Below are positions 1 through 11,103 of a stretch of DNA of 64,000 bases, piece after piece; the first letter of the stretch is position 1, and every line of letters begins with the position of its first letter. The notes under the pieces were generated by a model, which had not been told where the DNA came from, did not search any database, and saw nothing but the letters and a program-made list of their open reading frames with translations. The DNA comes from Gamarada debralockiae (Eukaryota; Ascomycota; Leotiomycetes; Helotiales; Hyphodiscaceae), in the NCBI GenBank assembly GCA_002803225.1, contig NXFV01001257.1:62001-126000 (forward strand), written 5' to 3'. The translations under genes were made by a program, and so were the position numbers.

Positions 1-420
1 TAAAGTGTCACAAAGACCGTAAGAAATTTAATATTCGCTAAACAATTGCAAAAGAAGCTTTTAAACCTTTCTACAAGCTACTACAACGTATAATTCTGTG
101 ACTGTGATGTCGTTTTTGGTAGCACGAGTATAGCGAGGCAAGGGATGTTTGGCAAGCGACTCGGCTTAGCTGCCGCGCAGATTTTCTTTTAGATCCGGGG
201 GAAAAGCCGCGAGTCGTTTTGCGGAATATATACACAGTATCTGGCCCGACTCCTCCACATGGTGGCTTTCTGGGATAGTATTTACTACGAGCCTGTGGCC
301 GACTTGACAGGAAAATTTAAGTTCATCCGGAATATACAAGATATATAAGCTTAAGGGGAAAGGGGAGAAGCACTCGAAAATCTATACATCCGATTTCTCC
401 TCTTAATCCATTTCATCCCG
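1..420. other. gene-less left edge
   Basis: I see no convincing coding exon here. The first 120 bases are AT-rich, and the rest is ordinary intergenic sequence downstream of the 3' end of the methyltransferase relic. There are no repeats or RNA genes that I can support. Confidence 0.4.
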
Positions 421-1312
421 CTATCCGCTCATGCCCTTAGGCTTCTGTCCGTAGATTATATACAACGGGATATGAATTGGAACCCCCCCCTCCTCCGTAT
501 ATGCCTTCCTAACCTCCGCCAGCCGCACCTCCACCCGTCCTCGACTCCACTTCAACCCTCTAGTCAGCGGCCCCAGCGCAATTGCCTGAGTCCCGTCTAT
601 CAATATCGCCTTCCAGCACCGGCCCGCCATCTTCAAGGCCTTGTTCTTCGGCCACACGCCTATCGGTACGTGGAAGATTCGCGTCGTCACGTTGTATAGC
701 GAGTCCATCGTTGACGAGGCTCCAGTATCGCGCGACTGGATGGTCCGGTGGCATGCTTCCATCGTGGCAACAAGGGTAGTGGCAGATTTCTTGCATCTCC
801 ATCTATCCTCCCGGCTTCAGATGTCTGCGCCAACGTCAGAACGTACTCAATCTTGCTATAGCATACTAGTCCTATCTCAATGCTTGCAGCATCAGTTGGG
901 CCAATCCCTGATCACCATGATTGTCTGTCGAGAGTGTATATAGTCGAAGTGGTTTGGGGGGTGGAGCCATGGACTTTCGACGTCGTCAACCATAAATCTG
1001 ACATTTGGAGGAATCCAAAGGAGTTGGATAGGGCTTAGATAGATGCTAAAATGTTGGCGCTCGAATATTGATCTCCCACTACAAAGAGAAGTCAGCCCGA
1101 GTTCCACTCAAGTTCGTGGATTACCGTACTGTCAATCGCCCATCTTCCAGTCACGTCAAGAATACTCTGGATCCATCCCTATCGGTGCAAAGTGGAGTCG
1201 CTGGCATAAATTCACCATCATGGCACGTGCCATATTCTCTCTATCCTACTCTGAGTCGTCATTCGGGAAATGGTAGGAAGCTCGCACCTAAATTCTTTGC
1301 CGAAGTCCCTAA
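421..1312 (-). pseudogene. LaeA/UMTA-type SAM-dependent methyltransferase, pseudogene
   Basis: Read on the minus strand, pieces of a typical fungal UMTA/LaeA-like methyltransferase appear in the right order but in different frames. They are a PNDD...DRE segment followed by RLHFAPIG (about 1270-1160), a damaged ILDVGTGTGIWAID SAM-binding motif I (about 1165-1115), LSPIQ..WIPPNVRF.VDDVESPW and FDYIHSR (1045-895), HLKPGG.MEMQE (about 830-790), and the C-terminal FHVPIGVWPK...GPLTRGLKWSRGRVEV (to the stop at 421). Lesions include an in-frame TAG at 1246-1248, base losses inside motif I, a lost splice donor near 860, and HLKPGGW with its Trp codon now TAG (803-805). A further frame change precedes the C-terminal block. 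Both nonsense codons can be explained by single transitions, compatible with RIP or ordinary decay. Functional members are nuclear or cytosolic regulators or tailoring enzymes of secondary metabolism. This copy cannot make a full protein. The 5' end is uncertain. Confidence 0.75.
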
Positions 1313-2026
1313 AGAGACCCAAATCTTTACTATCTTCTTCTCTTGGGTAACAGACTGGCGGCTCTTGTAGGAGGCTGCGAGGGCAACATGGCACTGGAAT
1401 ATCAAGGCAAAACAATTTTGTGGGTTCAAGACATGGAATGAAGAGTTTCCTCACTACGCAGGACGAGATGTAGATAGCGTGAGACGAGACGCTAACCATC
1501 CAGAACGAGTTGCCCCATTGATTCTTCACCGAAAACCAGACACAAGTACTGGGGTTGGGTGGGGGAGGGGGGCGGGCGCTCGCTGGGAGCTTTGTAGACT
1601 CAACATTGAGGGTTCTGGGCTGCTACGAGTGCCACCAGGGTTAAACTGTGGCGATCGTGGACGGTGAGTGGGGGCAGAAACATTGTTGTAGTGCGTAACT
1701 TCAACTACCAAACATCGCGACGACCACAATCAGCAATTCTCGACGCGGATGGGATTTGCTACAAAACGCTCTTATACTGTATATCGCTCTGACGTTGTAA
1801 GTATCTCTGAATGTATGTAGGTTCTGCTAAATTAATACTCCCAGGTGAATCATCAGTCGGTGCTCAGTTAGCCTTCCAGTATCGAACCCTCTATCCTCCA
1901 AACCATCTCGAACACGATCATTACGCGCTGGGAGCTGTGATATAAATTAGACATACAAGAAAAAGGGTAGAGCTGGGCAAGCAGACGAACAATTCCACAC
2001 ATGCTAGAGGAGGGACCAATCGCCTT
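1313..2026. other. intergenic, no gene seen
   Basis: No supported exon. Remnants of the methyltransferase 5' end may extend into 1313-1400. A GC-rich patch (G runs near 1555-1580) occurs, without recognisable structure. Confidence 0.35.
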
Positions 2027-2156
2027 TACTGGAATAAGGGTTTGTGGTATTGGGGCCTAATACCTTCTGCGCAGTTGGTCGCTGTAGCTGCCGGTGGCCA
2101 TCGGCATTGGGGCGCTACGTAATCGGGGCCCAATACCAAGAACCCTTATACCAGTA
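2027..2156. mobile_element. MITE-like element, about 130 bp
   Basis: The left end (from 2027) and the reverse complement of the right end (to 2156) match over roughly 33 bases: TACTGG(A/T)ATAAGGGTT, two mismatches, then TGGTATTGGG(G/C)CC. The element begins and ends with TA (TACTGG...CCAGTA), as expected if a Tc1/mariner-type transposase targets TA. It encodes nothing. The short length, near-perfect terminal inverted repeats and lack of an ORF fit a miniature inverted-repeat transposable element. Family assignment by the TA ends is inference. Confidence 0.6.
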
Positions 2157-2322
2157 GTAGTAGTACCGTAGGGCAAAACATACTCTGGAAAGAGTATTGG
2201 GAATTCAGCAGTGAAATGCAATTTTGATTAAGTAGGACACACTTGGAGCTTCCATTCTCTTCTATCCTTCTGACCCCATGACACATGTAACTCTTCCGTT
2301 TTCTAGACGATGCTCCCACTCA

Positions 2323-2887
2323 TTATCCCTCCCGGAAACGTTTGACAAAATGTTTCGCAATTACATGATGCTTTTCAAACTGCCTATTGAAAATCTTAGA
2401 GATTAGCTGATACAGAGGGAATCAGATTTAGAGTGAGTCTGGTAGCTTACGCTATTTGTGCTGGGCTATATTTGACCTTCCAGTACTCTACTGGGATATT
2501 TTCGACTTGGAGGAGGCGGTCGCGAATATTGAAATCACAGAGGATCCAAATCGATTTCGAAGTATCAATATCAAAGTCTGGCGGGCAATGAATGGAGTCG
2601 TGATCCTGACTGAAATTTCTCCTTAGCTTAGATGTGGCAAAGTCCTCAGCGATCCGGTGTGCCCTGTCTTTTGGCTGGCCGGGGACAGTAGTAGTATGAC
2701 AAAGATTGGCGATACGAAGCTCTTGTTGAAGATGAAGATCCTCTGCTATGATTGAATGATAGTGAGATTTAATAAATTAAGAATAAAGCACAGGAAGACG
2801 GGATTACTTTAAAACCCTATGGCTTCCAGCCTCGCTTAGTAGAGTATGTGTCTTGCACCTACTTCCTCTGCCCTTCCGCGACACCAT
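2323..2887 (-). CDS. small hypothetical protein, three exons (predicted)
   Basis: The model joins 2887-2863, 2745-2451 and 2383-2323 (381 nt, 126 aa). The middle exon is an open frame of 98 codons with no ATG of its own, bounded by an AATCATAG acceptor and a GTAAGC donor. The last exon follows a CTAATC branch-like site and a TCAATAG acceptor and stops at TAA. The phases of the second and third exons agree. The first exon (ATG GTG TCG..., GTAGGT donor) was chosen because its phase fits; it is the weakest part. The protein is soluble and charged, with segments PPDFDIDTSKSIWILCDF and VEYWKVKYSP. I do not recognise the family. It lies just downstream of APC4 on the same strand. It could also be the surviving 3' part of a longer gene. 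Confidence 0.45.
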
Positions 2888-3092
2888 ACCTTGATAGGTC
2901 AAGTGTATCTATCATCCCTAGCGTTAATGGGGATTTTCTTCAGACGATCGAAGCTTGATCTTGTTTCTATTGGCCAATTGACGTTTGTCAAAACTTAATC
3001 GTCAGGAAAACCATCTGGCAAGCAATATGGCAGACAGCGGCTTACGAAGTAATTTCCTCATCACTTGGAGGAGAGAGAATTCTTGTCGTAAT

Positions 3093-5765
3093 TCATGACA
3101 TAGAGATGTCTTCATCGGGAACCTTGTGAGGTTGATGAGCCGGATATTTGAAGACTTTGTAACACAAGCGATCTTTTCCAAGGAAGACAATCCGTCCTGT
3201 ATCTTCGTTCGGTCCTCTTCTCTTCGACTTCGACTCCCTAAGTTCTATTCTATCCGGAACGAAGGAGTCGTCATTCGAGATCATGTACTTCGAGAAGATC
3301 GCAAGCACTTGCTCATCGGTAAATATCGTAGGATTGGTAGATTCCGCGCCGTGATCATGCGGATGATATTCCAAGCAATATTCATGGGCGCGGGATGAGC
3401 TGCTTGCAACACGGTAGGGGATGCTTAGAAGACTCGTTGCGCCTGAGTTTGATTAGATATCTAACCTGCTGTTGCAAGCAATTGAAATGACTTACCTTTG
3501 GACTCCCACAACACTAGCAAGATGCTGTCATCGGAAAACTTCAATTCTTTCACTCTGCCATCTCCAAGCTGCACAGTCGATGAATCTATGCCATGCACTG
3601 TGCTGACGCCATTTTCAATTGAAAACATCACCCGAATGACTTGGGCTATCCAAAATTTAGTTATAGTCTGGGTACGTATCACGGTTGACTTGCCTTGATT
3701 GAGAGGACCCTTTGGCTCAAACGCAACGTAAGCGGAGCAGAGAGAGCCCTCCTATGAGACATGTCAGCTGGTATTCACCTGCCCAATTTATACGACGTTA
3801 TTTACCATTTTGCACATTCTCATATCCATCGGCGCATCGTTCTGAGGTACACCCAATTCATGCGGCTTTCCAAACAAGACATTCCGTTTCTCAGCCGCTG
3901 CAATTTGGCTGAAAACAGCACTTGCCTTTAAACCAAGAACTTTACAGAGAAAATCAACTCGAGGCAATTGATCCATATAGGGAAGGCCTTGTTCTTGCTT
4001 CTGAAGTTGCTGGTCTACTTGATCAAAAATCCTAGGGCCGGACAGGAGCTGAGACCAAGCCTCCTTGTGATTTTCCGCATCACCACCACAGAATATCGAC
4101 AATGGGCTGTTGGTCATGGCGGTCTGAAGATAAAGTAGAACTTTGCTATGATCGATTGAAGCTTCTTTTTCGTTGGTCTCTTCATTTGTAGATGATGATG
4201 CGTCTGATGCAAGTCTGTCGATCTCGTAGCGTAGCCAGGCTGAAAAGGCTGCGAATAGTTCAAGTTCATCAACAACTTGTATGAGTATCTTAGAGGATAC
4301 TAGGTGCAGAGAAGCAATGATATCCATAATTTGATTGATCTGGTGACTTGAGAAGCCCACTGTGTCGTTCGTGCTTTGGAACTTGGCAATTCCAGCAAAT
4401 CGACTCAGGATGACGGAGCAGCGATCGAGGGCAGGCAGCATGTTCTCGTGGACTAGCCGTCTCAGATTCTCTAATCCAGTGACGACAGCTTTGTCCCATC
4501 GTTTATGGCCCTGGAAACGTAAGCACGGCAACGGTGAAGCAAGAGGACAGATCTTACTCTTTCTGCCAATTCATCTACTAACCATTCTCGAACTTCTGGA
4601 AACGTATGGCCAGTTGCAACTGAGTGGTACAGCGCCTGTACGATATCTCGATTGCCTTTTTCTCCAAGGGTCTCGTTAATGTTTCGAAGAAACTTGCCTG
4701 GAAGTTCCTGCGTCGCTTTCCACTCACTAGCCATGAGACTCTGGACTTGATTGATGTATCTGAGGAGGTTTTGAAGTGCTGTTGATCGAGATGCAAGCAA
4801 GGAGAGATACTCGCTTGATGCTGAGATGAAACGGAGGTCCATCGGAACAAAATAAAGGCTTCCTCTAGAATCCGTAGACTTCATGAGTAGACCATGAGTT
4901 GAGTACTGCTCATTGAATGCATGAAGAACAAGTTGCGAAGGCTGTCCTCCAACCGAAAGCGGAGACTGGAAGGATCCAATAACAAATGAGTCGTAAATAG
5001 TGAGGTGTATGTGTCCTTCTTTAGTACCAACGACTATCACACCAACTGCGTCGTTATCTTTGGGATCAAATGGCCTAAAAATGGCATCCAATGACGATCT
5101 AGAAGAGAAAACATCTTCCCTACTCCATGTCAATAGGTGGCCCACAAAAGATTGATGTGTCACTTACAAGCTTCCACCGGCAGCGAGAACACTAAGTTTG
5201 GGCAAGCTGGTCTCAATATCGATCAGGGCGAGATCTCGTGGCAAGTCTAAAGGAGCCTTATTCTCCGAGAAGATAGAGCCTTCCTCCAGAAGATCTTCCC
5301 ACGATCCAGGGCCTTTCCTGGAGCCAACTTCTTTCTGTTTCCTCCTTGTGAGGTTGGATGCCCATCCCATGCACGTGACACCGGAGACTTGATCGCCAGT
5401 GGAGAATTGATGCACGATCTTGGTGCTCTCAGCGCCTACCAGTCGAACAGATCCGTCACTCCAGGCAATGGCAAGAAGTTGACCTGCCAAAATACAAAAA
5501 TATCAATGCCTGGGATCTTGAGAGGGGATTTTCATGTTGACGAACCGTTTGGCTTCCAACGAATACTCTCCACCTTCAACGAACCACCTTTCTGTGCAGC
5601 ACCGTAGACACGCTGTCCGTTGAGACGATAGATCAAAACTTGTTGGTCAGTGCTAGTAATAGCCACCAAGTCCATAGACGGACAGTAAGTCAACAGTCGA
5701 GGATCTGCCGTTTGATGCAGAGTCTTCTCGCTCAGGCTCTCCAGCTTCAAAGGCTTTGCCATCAT
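3093..5765 (-). CDS. APC4: anaphase-promoting complex subunit 4
   Basis: Scaffold subunit of the APC/C ubiquitin ligase, which drives cyclin and securin destruction in the nucleus. Exons: 5765-5546, 5483-5168, 5119-4558, 4510-3806, 3751-3496 and 3442-3093, in phase throughout, giving about 802 aa. The N-terminus carries the APC4-type WD40 repeats: LLTYCPSMDLVAI, VLIYRLNGQRVYG and LLAIAWSDGSVRLVG within roughly residues 15-130. A long helical APC4 domain follows in the middle third, with motif GHKRWDKAVVTGLENLRRLV. The C-terminus is the usual charged tail. I took the start at the tandem ATG before AKPLKLESLSEKTL. The frame stays open upstream to a TTATTAG acceptor at 5859, and an ATG exon at 5983-5922 would join in phase, so the N-terminus may be longer. 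Subunit identity rests on remembered family similarity. Confidence 0.85.
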
Positions 5766-6131
5766 GATCTTTATGTTTGATCCGTCATCCGCTTGGTTTT
5801 GAGAGTTGAGGTCTTGTCCATATCTTTCGATGGTCAACTTCCCAAAGTAGTTGTCATGCTAATAAAACCGAGGGAACGCGAAGCGCGTTTGGTGGAAGTC
5901 GCTTAGCAAGTGGGAATTACAGATCGGCCAAACAAAACATTTTCCGCTCTTCGCAGTAGTTGAACAAGGGCATTAGAGTGCATTTCACGATTCTGGATGA
6001 AAAATGATGGAATTCCCAAATTTTTGAATTCTATCTATGGCTAGTACAACATCAATCAAGCCTGTTATGCCCACCCACTCTGCGCCATACGATCAAAGTC
6101 AAATCCCATGTAACTTTTTCCCGCGCCTTGC

Positions 6132-7902
6132 TTATTCAATGAAGTAAGAATCAGCGATGGACTTGATTTCCTTCGAGAAAGTCACGGCTTCATTCATCTC
6201 GAGAAGTGTAACGTCGGTAACCTAAATCACGGTCAGCTTATATCTAGGCTCAGGTGAGTAATGAGGGATGGGAATCTTACATCAACATCGATGAAAGGCT
6301 TGGTCTTTCCAAATTTGACCTGCATTGGGAAGAATTCATTCTCATCTCCTGCTTGCGCCTCGAATTCGAAGGATCCGGTGGCATTCGAGTCGTCTACCAG
6401 ACCGATGGTCCACTCCAAGCTGTCTCCAGAAACCTCATATGTAGCGTCGAAACTCGATACCGCAGGCTCACTTGTGGCATAAGGAATGATGATCGTCACA
6501 TCCTTCAACGAATCTCCGCCTGTGAGCTCATATTCCACTGTGATGTTGTATGTATCATCTGACCCCTTGTTCACCCAAACCGTAAACGTAATTGGAACCG
6601 CACTCGCATCATCGACCTTTGGTGTGCATCTCCAGCGCAGTACGCCAACAGAGTTGTTCACGGGGAAACCCTTGGCAAGGTTGCTCATCTGAATGGCCTT
6701 GGAGCTGTTAAATTGGCCCTTGTCGACATTGGGATGGGTCTTGAAAGAAACACCATGGCTTGCATTGGCAACCAGATCCAGCTTGATCTTGGTTAAGGTT
6801 GGATCTGATATCCGTAATTGCAAGTCACCCTTGACCTCTATTGAGTTCACGGCTCCCTCCCTCGATAATCTCGCATTGATCATTTCCGCGATTGTGACAT
6901 GGATGGCGTCTCGATCAAGTGATGTGGAAACTCGCGGTGGGGGGTGTGACGATTCGGCATGTGCGGGGGTGTTGGAAATAAGGGGTGAAGAAATTGGTTC
7001 TTCCATTTCGGCACCCATGTCTCCTCTGACGCGCTCGAACATATCCGTTGTCTTCGACTTCTTGCCAAGCTGCATACCCTTGCTCTTGGGTGCGCTCGCC
7101 CTGATAGAATATTAGTGAAAGGGATTAGAATCCGAGTAACAGCACATACTTGTACGACTTGTTCTTCTCTGCCTCATATGAATCGTACGTGTCCGCGACA
7201 GCGGTTCGCGCTGGAGGCGTATATGTGGGGTAAACTGGTGTTCGAGGGATCGCATTTCTGCCACTTCTAGAAACCTCCTTGCGCTGCATCTCTAATTGCT
7301 TTGCTTTTCGTTTGCGCTCTTCTGTGGCCTCCAATTCTTTGTTCTAAAAGACTTTATATCAGCATCGATCTCTTAGTATAATAAAACAAGCTCGCATACC
7401 CTTGAAATGATCTCCTGAATTCGCTCCTCATGACTCTCCATTTCCAAGAATGTCTTGATTTGACTGATTGTAAGGTTCTCCCGATATCCCAATGTAACGA
7501 TTTCGTCAAATGCGCTAAGGAGCTCGTATGCATTCTTCAAGATCTCCCTCTCATCCAAAGTCTTGCATGTGCTTGTGACGACCTGTGCGAAGAGGTGTAG
7601 GGAATCGATGTCTTGGAGGATGTTGGACTGGCGGTTGGTGATGAGGACCATATAGAGCTCGTCGAGTGGCTGGTACACGAAGCGGACATTATCTTGCTCG
7701 ACAGTTGTGTGCTGGGTTCCCGAGTCTGCAAGCTTGGGGAAGGATGCAAGAAGAGCTTCAATTCTCGACCGCTGCATCTCTCGAAATTGTCTGGAGAGGA
7801 CGGCTTTACCGCCCCGCGTGCAGATTGAGGCTGCAAGGACCACCTAGACAATGCGGTTAGAGTGGCATAGAAAGAAGGGCCTAAATTGGAAGTGCGCACC
7901 AT
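6132..7902 (-). CDS. RET2: coatomer subunit delta (delta-COP)
   Basis: Subunit of the COPI coat for Golgi-to-ER retrieval. Exons: 7902-7900, 7843-7400, 7343-7150, 7100-6281 and 6221-6132, giving 516 aa. The first exon is only the ATG; exon 2 then gives VVLAASICTRGGKAVLSRQF, the hallmark delta-COP N-terminus. Residues 1 to about 140 form the longin-like domain, followed by a charged KELEATEERKRKAKQ linker. The C-terminal 250 residues are the mu-homology domain (GVLRWRC near residue 365), ending in a short exon KEIKSIADSYFIE. Length matches the family (about 510). It is divergent from the acidic-protein gene, sharing about 580 bp of upstream DNA. Start and splice choices are strongly supported by phase and conservation. 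Confidence 0.95.
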
Positions 7903-8479
7903 GTTTGCGATGTTGAAGTTTGTCCTGGTGGGGGAGTTATGGTGACTTAAATATTGTGGAAATGCCAGATATCAATGCGAATCTGATGTGGTGTTCGCGG
8001 TCACGAGAAATTACGAAAGCGAGCAATCCCGCGAGAGCTTGACGCTAAAATAGCCGTCCCAATTTCGAATTCACTCTTTCTCGACGTGACAAATTCCCAA
8101 AATGACCGCGACCGCCTCCTAACTGCCTATTCACTACGCTGCATACTCCCAGATGCCCGTGAATCACTGAAGGCCTCCTGAACAATGTTTACGAAGCCAT
8201 CGAACGCACTTTCCCAATAAACCCCGACATCTCACCTTTGCTCTACCTTACCACGCGAATCCCTTTCACTTCGTTCAAGTGTTTCCACACCTGGAAATAC
8301 GTCCCTTTCCGACTTCAATACGTCAGATTTCACAGTTTCCCAACAACTCGTTACAGGCAAGCACCACTTACTCTCAACCTCACTAGGTTGCCACCGACAT
8401 CATCACTGCTCTCCCTACGAATCTCCGCCATTCTTCCATGCTTGCTTCACGGTTTGGGGCCACCGCGTTACCAGACAAT
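7903..8479. promoter_or_regulatory. divergent intergenic region, delta-COP / acidic protein
   Basis: About 577 bp separate the two start codons. The right part (from about 8100) is pyrimidine-rich (repeated CTC, TTC and ACC runs on the plus strand), typical of a fungal 5' leader. No recognisable specific operator was found. Confidence 0.4.
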
Positions 8480-11103
8480 ATGGCCGACGATACCATGGAG
8501 ATTTCTTCGGAGGCCGGCCACAATATTGGAGATGAGGACATAGACATCGATATCGATTTCACAGCTGGCCATGTCGATGAAGATTATGTCCTGGAAGATG
8601 CTACATCGAATACTGGTTTTGGGGATGAATTCCACCCTCAGCCTTCGCCAGCTGTGGGCCATGATGACCTAATGATCGATGAAGATGATGAATCATATCC
8701 TACGCCTATGGATGGTGCTGATTTCATGCGAGACGATGATACTCAAAATATGGAGGACGAGGCCCTTGCAATGTCTTTCGTCCCGGCCAATATCTCTACC
8801 GTTCTGGTTGAGGAAAGTCACTCTGGAGGTACATCTCACTTAGAAGCAGATGGTTCTATGAAAGACGAGGTTTCCTGGGAGGCGAATGACGAACCAGAAG
8901 AGGCAAGCAATCAAGCCGATGTAAATCTTGAGGACCCCGAAGAAGAGCATCATGAAAGCCACCAAGAAGAAGATGGAGATCTCCAAGAGAGTACGGACAT
9001 CAAAGAGGTCGAGGCTCCTGCTACGGGCACTCCGCATGAAGATTCTCACCAGAATACTCCGCGTAACATAAGCCCAAAGGCTGACACAGTTGGCGAGGAG
9101 CCCAGAAGTCCACCCACTAGTATCTCAGCGCCAGACGTTGAATCCCAGGATCACGGAACAGAACATTCAGCTAAGGCCCACGGTATCTCTTCAGCTTCGC
9201 AGGACATTGTCAGTACAATCGAAACAGCTACGGCCGAGGAGACAATTTTTGTTCCCTTAAGTCATGAGGTGGTAGTTGTGTATCAAGATTCGGAGTATTC
9301 CCTGTTCTCGAAATCTGAAACAGATGACATCGATTCATATTTCCTTTCTGATTTATCTATCAAGGACAAGCCTCTCGGTAACTTCTTCGAGGCTATCCGC
9401 GATGTTATACGTGACGATCTCAGTGATGAAGACGAACTTTGTGTGTCGGTTGAAGATCTTGGGCTTGAGATTGAGGAGGTGAGTTGTATCGGTGCCCATT
9501 TCCGGCAAGCAGAACTGACTTGTTCCGGGCAGATGTCTTCATTGACTGGAGGTATTACCATTGCACAGATCATCAACCTCCGTGAGAAATTACTGCGGAA
9601 TGATGGAGTCGAATCTGTACGCCCTCTTTGTCTCCTTCTTGGTACAAGACCAAATTTCTCAACTCGGTTTGCAAATCTTATTTCAGGAGCATCAGAGGGT
9701 AAGGGCTTGTCAGAACTCGTCCATTGGGAAGAGCAGAGTGAAAGTTTTGACGACTCGGCACATGTTACTGAGAATGAGCATGGAGAGGAAGTAGATGGCG
9801 AGAGTTATGAAGCCGATGGAGGGCTCGGAAATGTGGTGGAGAAAGAGGAGAGCAAGGTGCAACAACAAGAAAGTTCTGATGACACTCCGGCGCAAGAGCC
9901 TACAGCGGAGCAGGAGCCACCTCAGGAAGCGGGTGGCACCCAAAGTGTTGGCGCCGCTGGAACTGCTGCTAGTAATGATTCGAAAGCACAGCCCGCCGCC
10001 ACTGAGGATATCCTGCCATTACAGAAGACCGAAGATTCTGGCAGTGGCGAATACGATGAAGATGGTGATCTGATTGACTATTCAGACGTGGAGGATGAGC
10101 CACGATCAGAGCTGCGGAAGGATGCTAAACTGCATCCTACCAAGCTCGAAACTGATGATCACAGGACACATAATGGTACTTTTACCGATTTCATTCCACC
10201 ATGTCTCAAACCTAATACTTGTTTCTGTTCTAAATGCAACGATCTTCTCTTAGCAGAATACGACGCAATAAACGAAGAACTTCGTCGACGTTCGATATCT
10301 CGCACGGCCGAGGAAAACTTGCTCGAGCAGGTCGCTGACCCGATAGTGGCTAACGAAGGCGGAGATCACGACCATGAAACGAACTTCGAAGCGGACAAGG
10401 GTATTGAGTATGATGAGAACGATGGGGAGGATTTCGAACGGGGCGACCAAGCCCCAGAGCACGAAGATGCATCAGCTGACTTCGGCGAAGATCATACTGT
10501 TGAGTTTGATAACCATGAGGATGATTTCTACATTGAAGACGGCGATGTAGAAGGTGGTGAGGTATTTGAAGGCCATGACCCGACATTAGAACCTATAAAT
10601 GGCACTGACCGGGAAACGTTTGACGAGTTTGACTTCGGAGAGGACGACAATACACAACATCAGAAGCTTCCAGACTTTGATGACCAGAAGACCCAATCCC
10701 ACGATGACCACAACAACCCTACCAACGAGCGAACTGCTCTATTATCCAAAGAGACCTTCTCAATCGGAAGTAGCCTGGGGTTTGCGGATGCTCCTGATTC
10801 GGAAAGTGCTGCGAGCGAGAAAACTCTCGAGGCTCAACCAGTATCCATCGATGACGTGACGACCGAATTCAATAAAGAGAACGAGGACGAGATTGATTAC
10901 GATGACGATGAGAAGCCCGATGTGCTCGAAGTGCAAGAGTCAAACATGAAAGAGCTCCAAGCTCTGAACAGCGAATCTGGGAAAAGACAGAGAGCAGACG
11001 ATGATGATACGAGCACGGGAAGCAAAGGTATGTCCTAGTTTGGTATCGTGATGATGAACATTTACTAATGGGTTTGATAGAAGCTAAACGTCCTCGATCA
11101 TGA
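8480..11103 (+). CDS. large acidic conserved fungal protein of unknown function
   Basis: Exons 8480-11027 and 11081-11103, 856 aa. I chose the ATG at 8480 because MADDTMEIS starts the acidic pattern; an in-frame ATG at 8438 would add 14 residues. Most of the chain is Asp/Glu-rich and predicted disordered. Two parts look folded. Residues about 254-331 run from IFVPLSHEVVVVYQDSEYSL through DSYFLSDLS to VEDLGLEIEEVS. Near residue 580 there is a short cysteine motif CFCSKCNDLL. The last residues (KEAKRPRS) are split by the intron and look like a basic nuclear-localisation tail. I recall similar proteins in other Pezizomycotina, always unnamed. A nuclear chromatin or histone-binding role would suit the composition but is only a guess. 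Confidence 0.85.

Noticed and set aside
472..943. Plus-strand open frames over the methyltransferase relic
   Set aside because: They are antisense to a region whose minus strand shows clear methyltransferase motifs; the plus translations have no domain.
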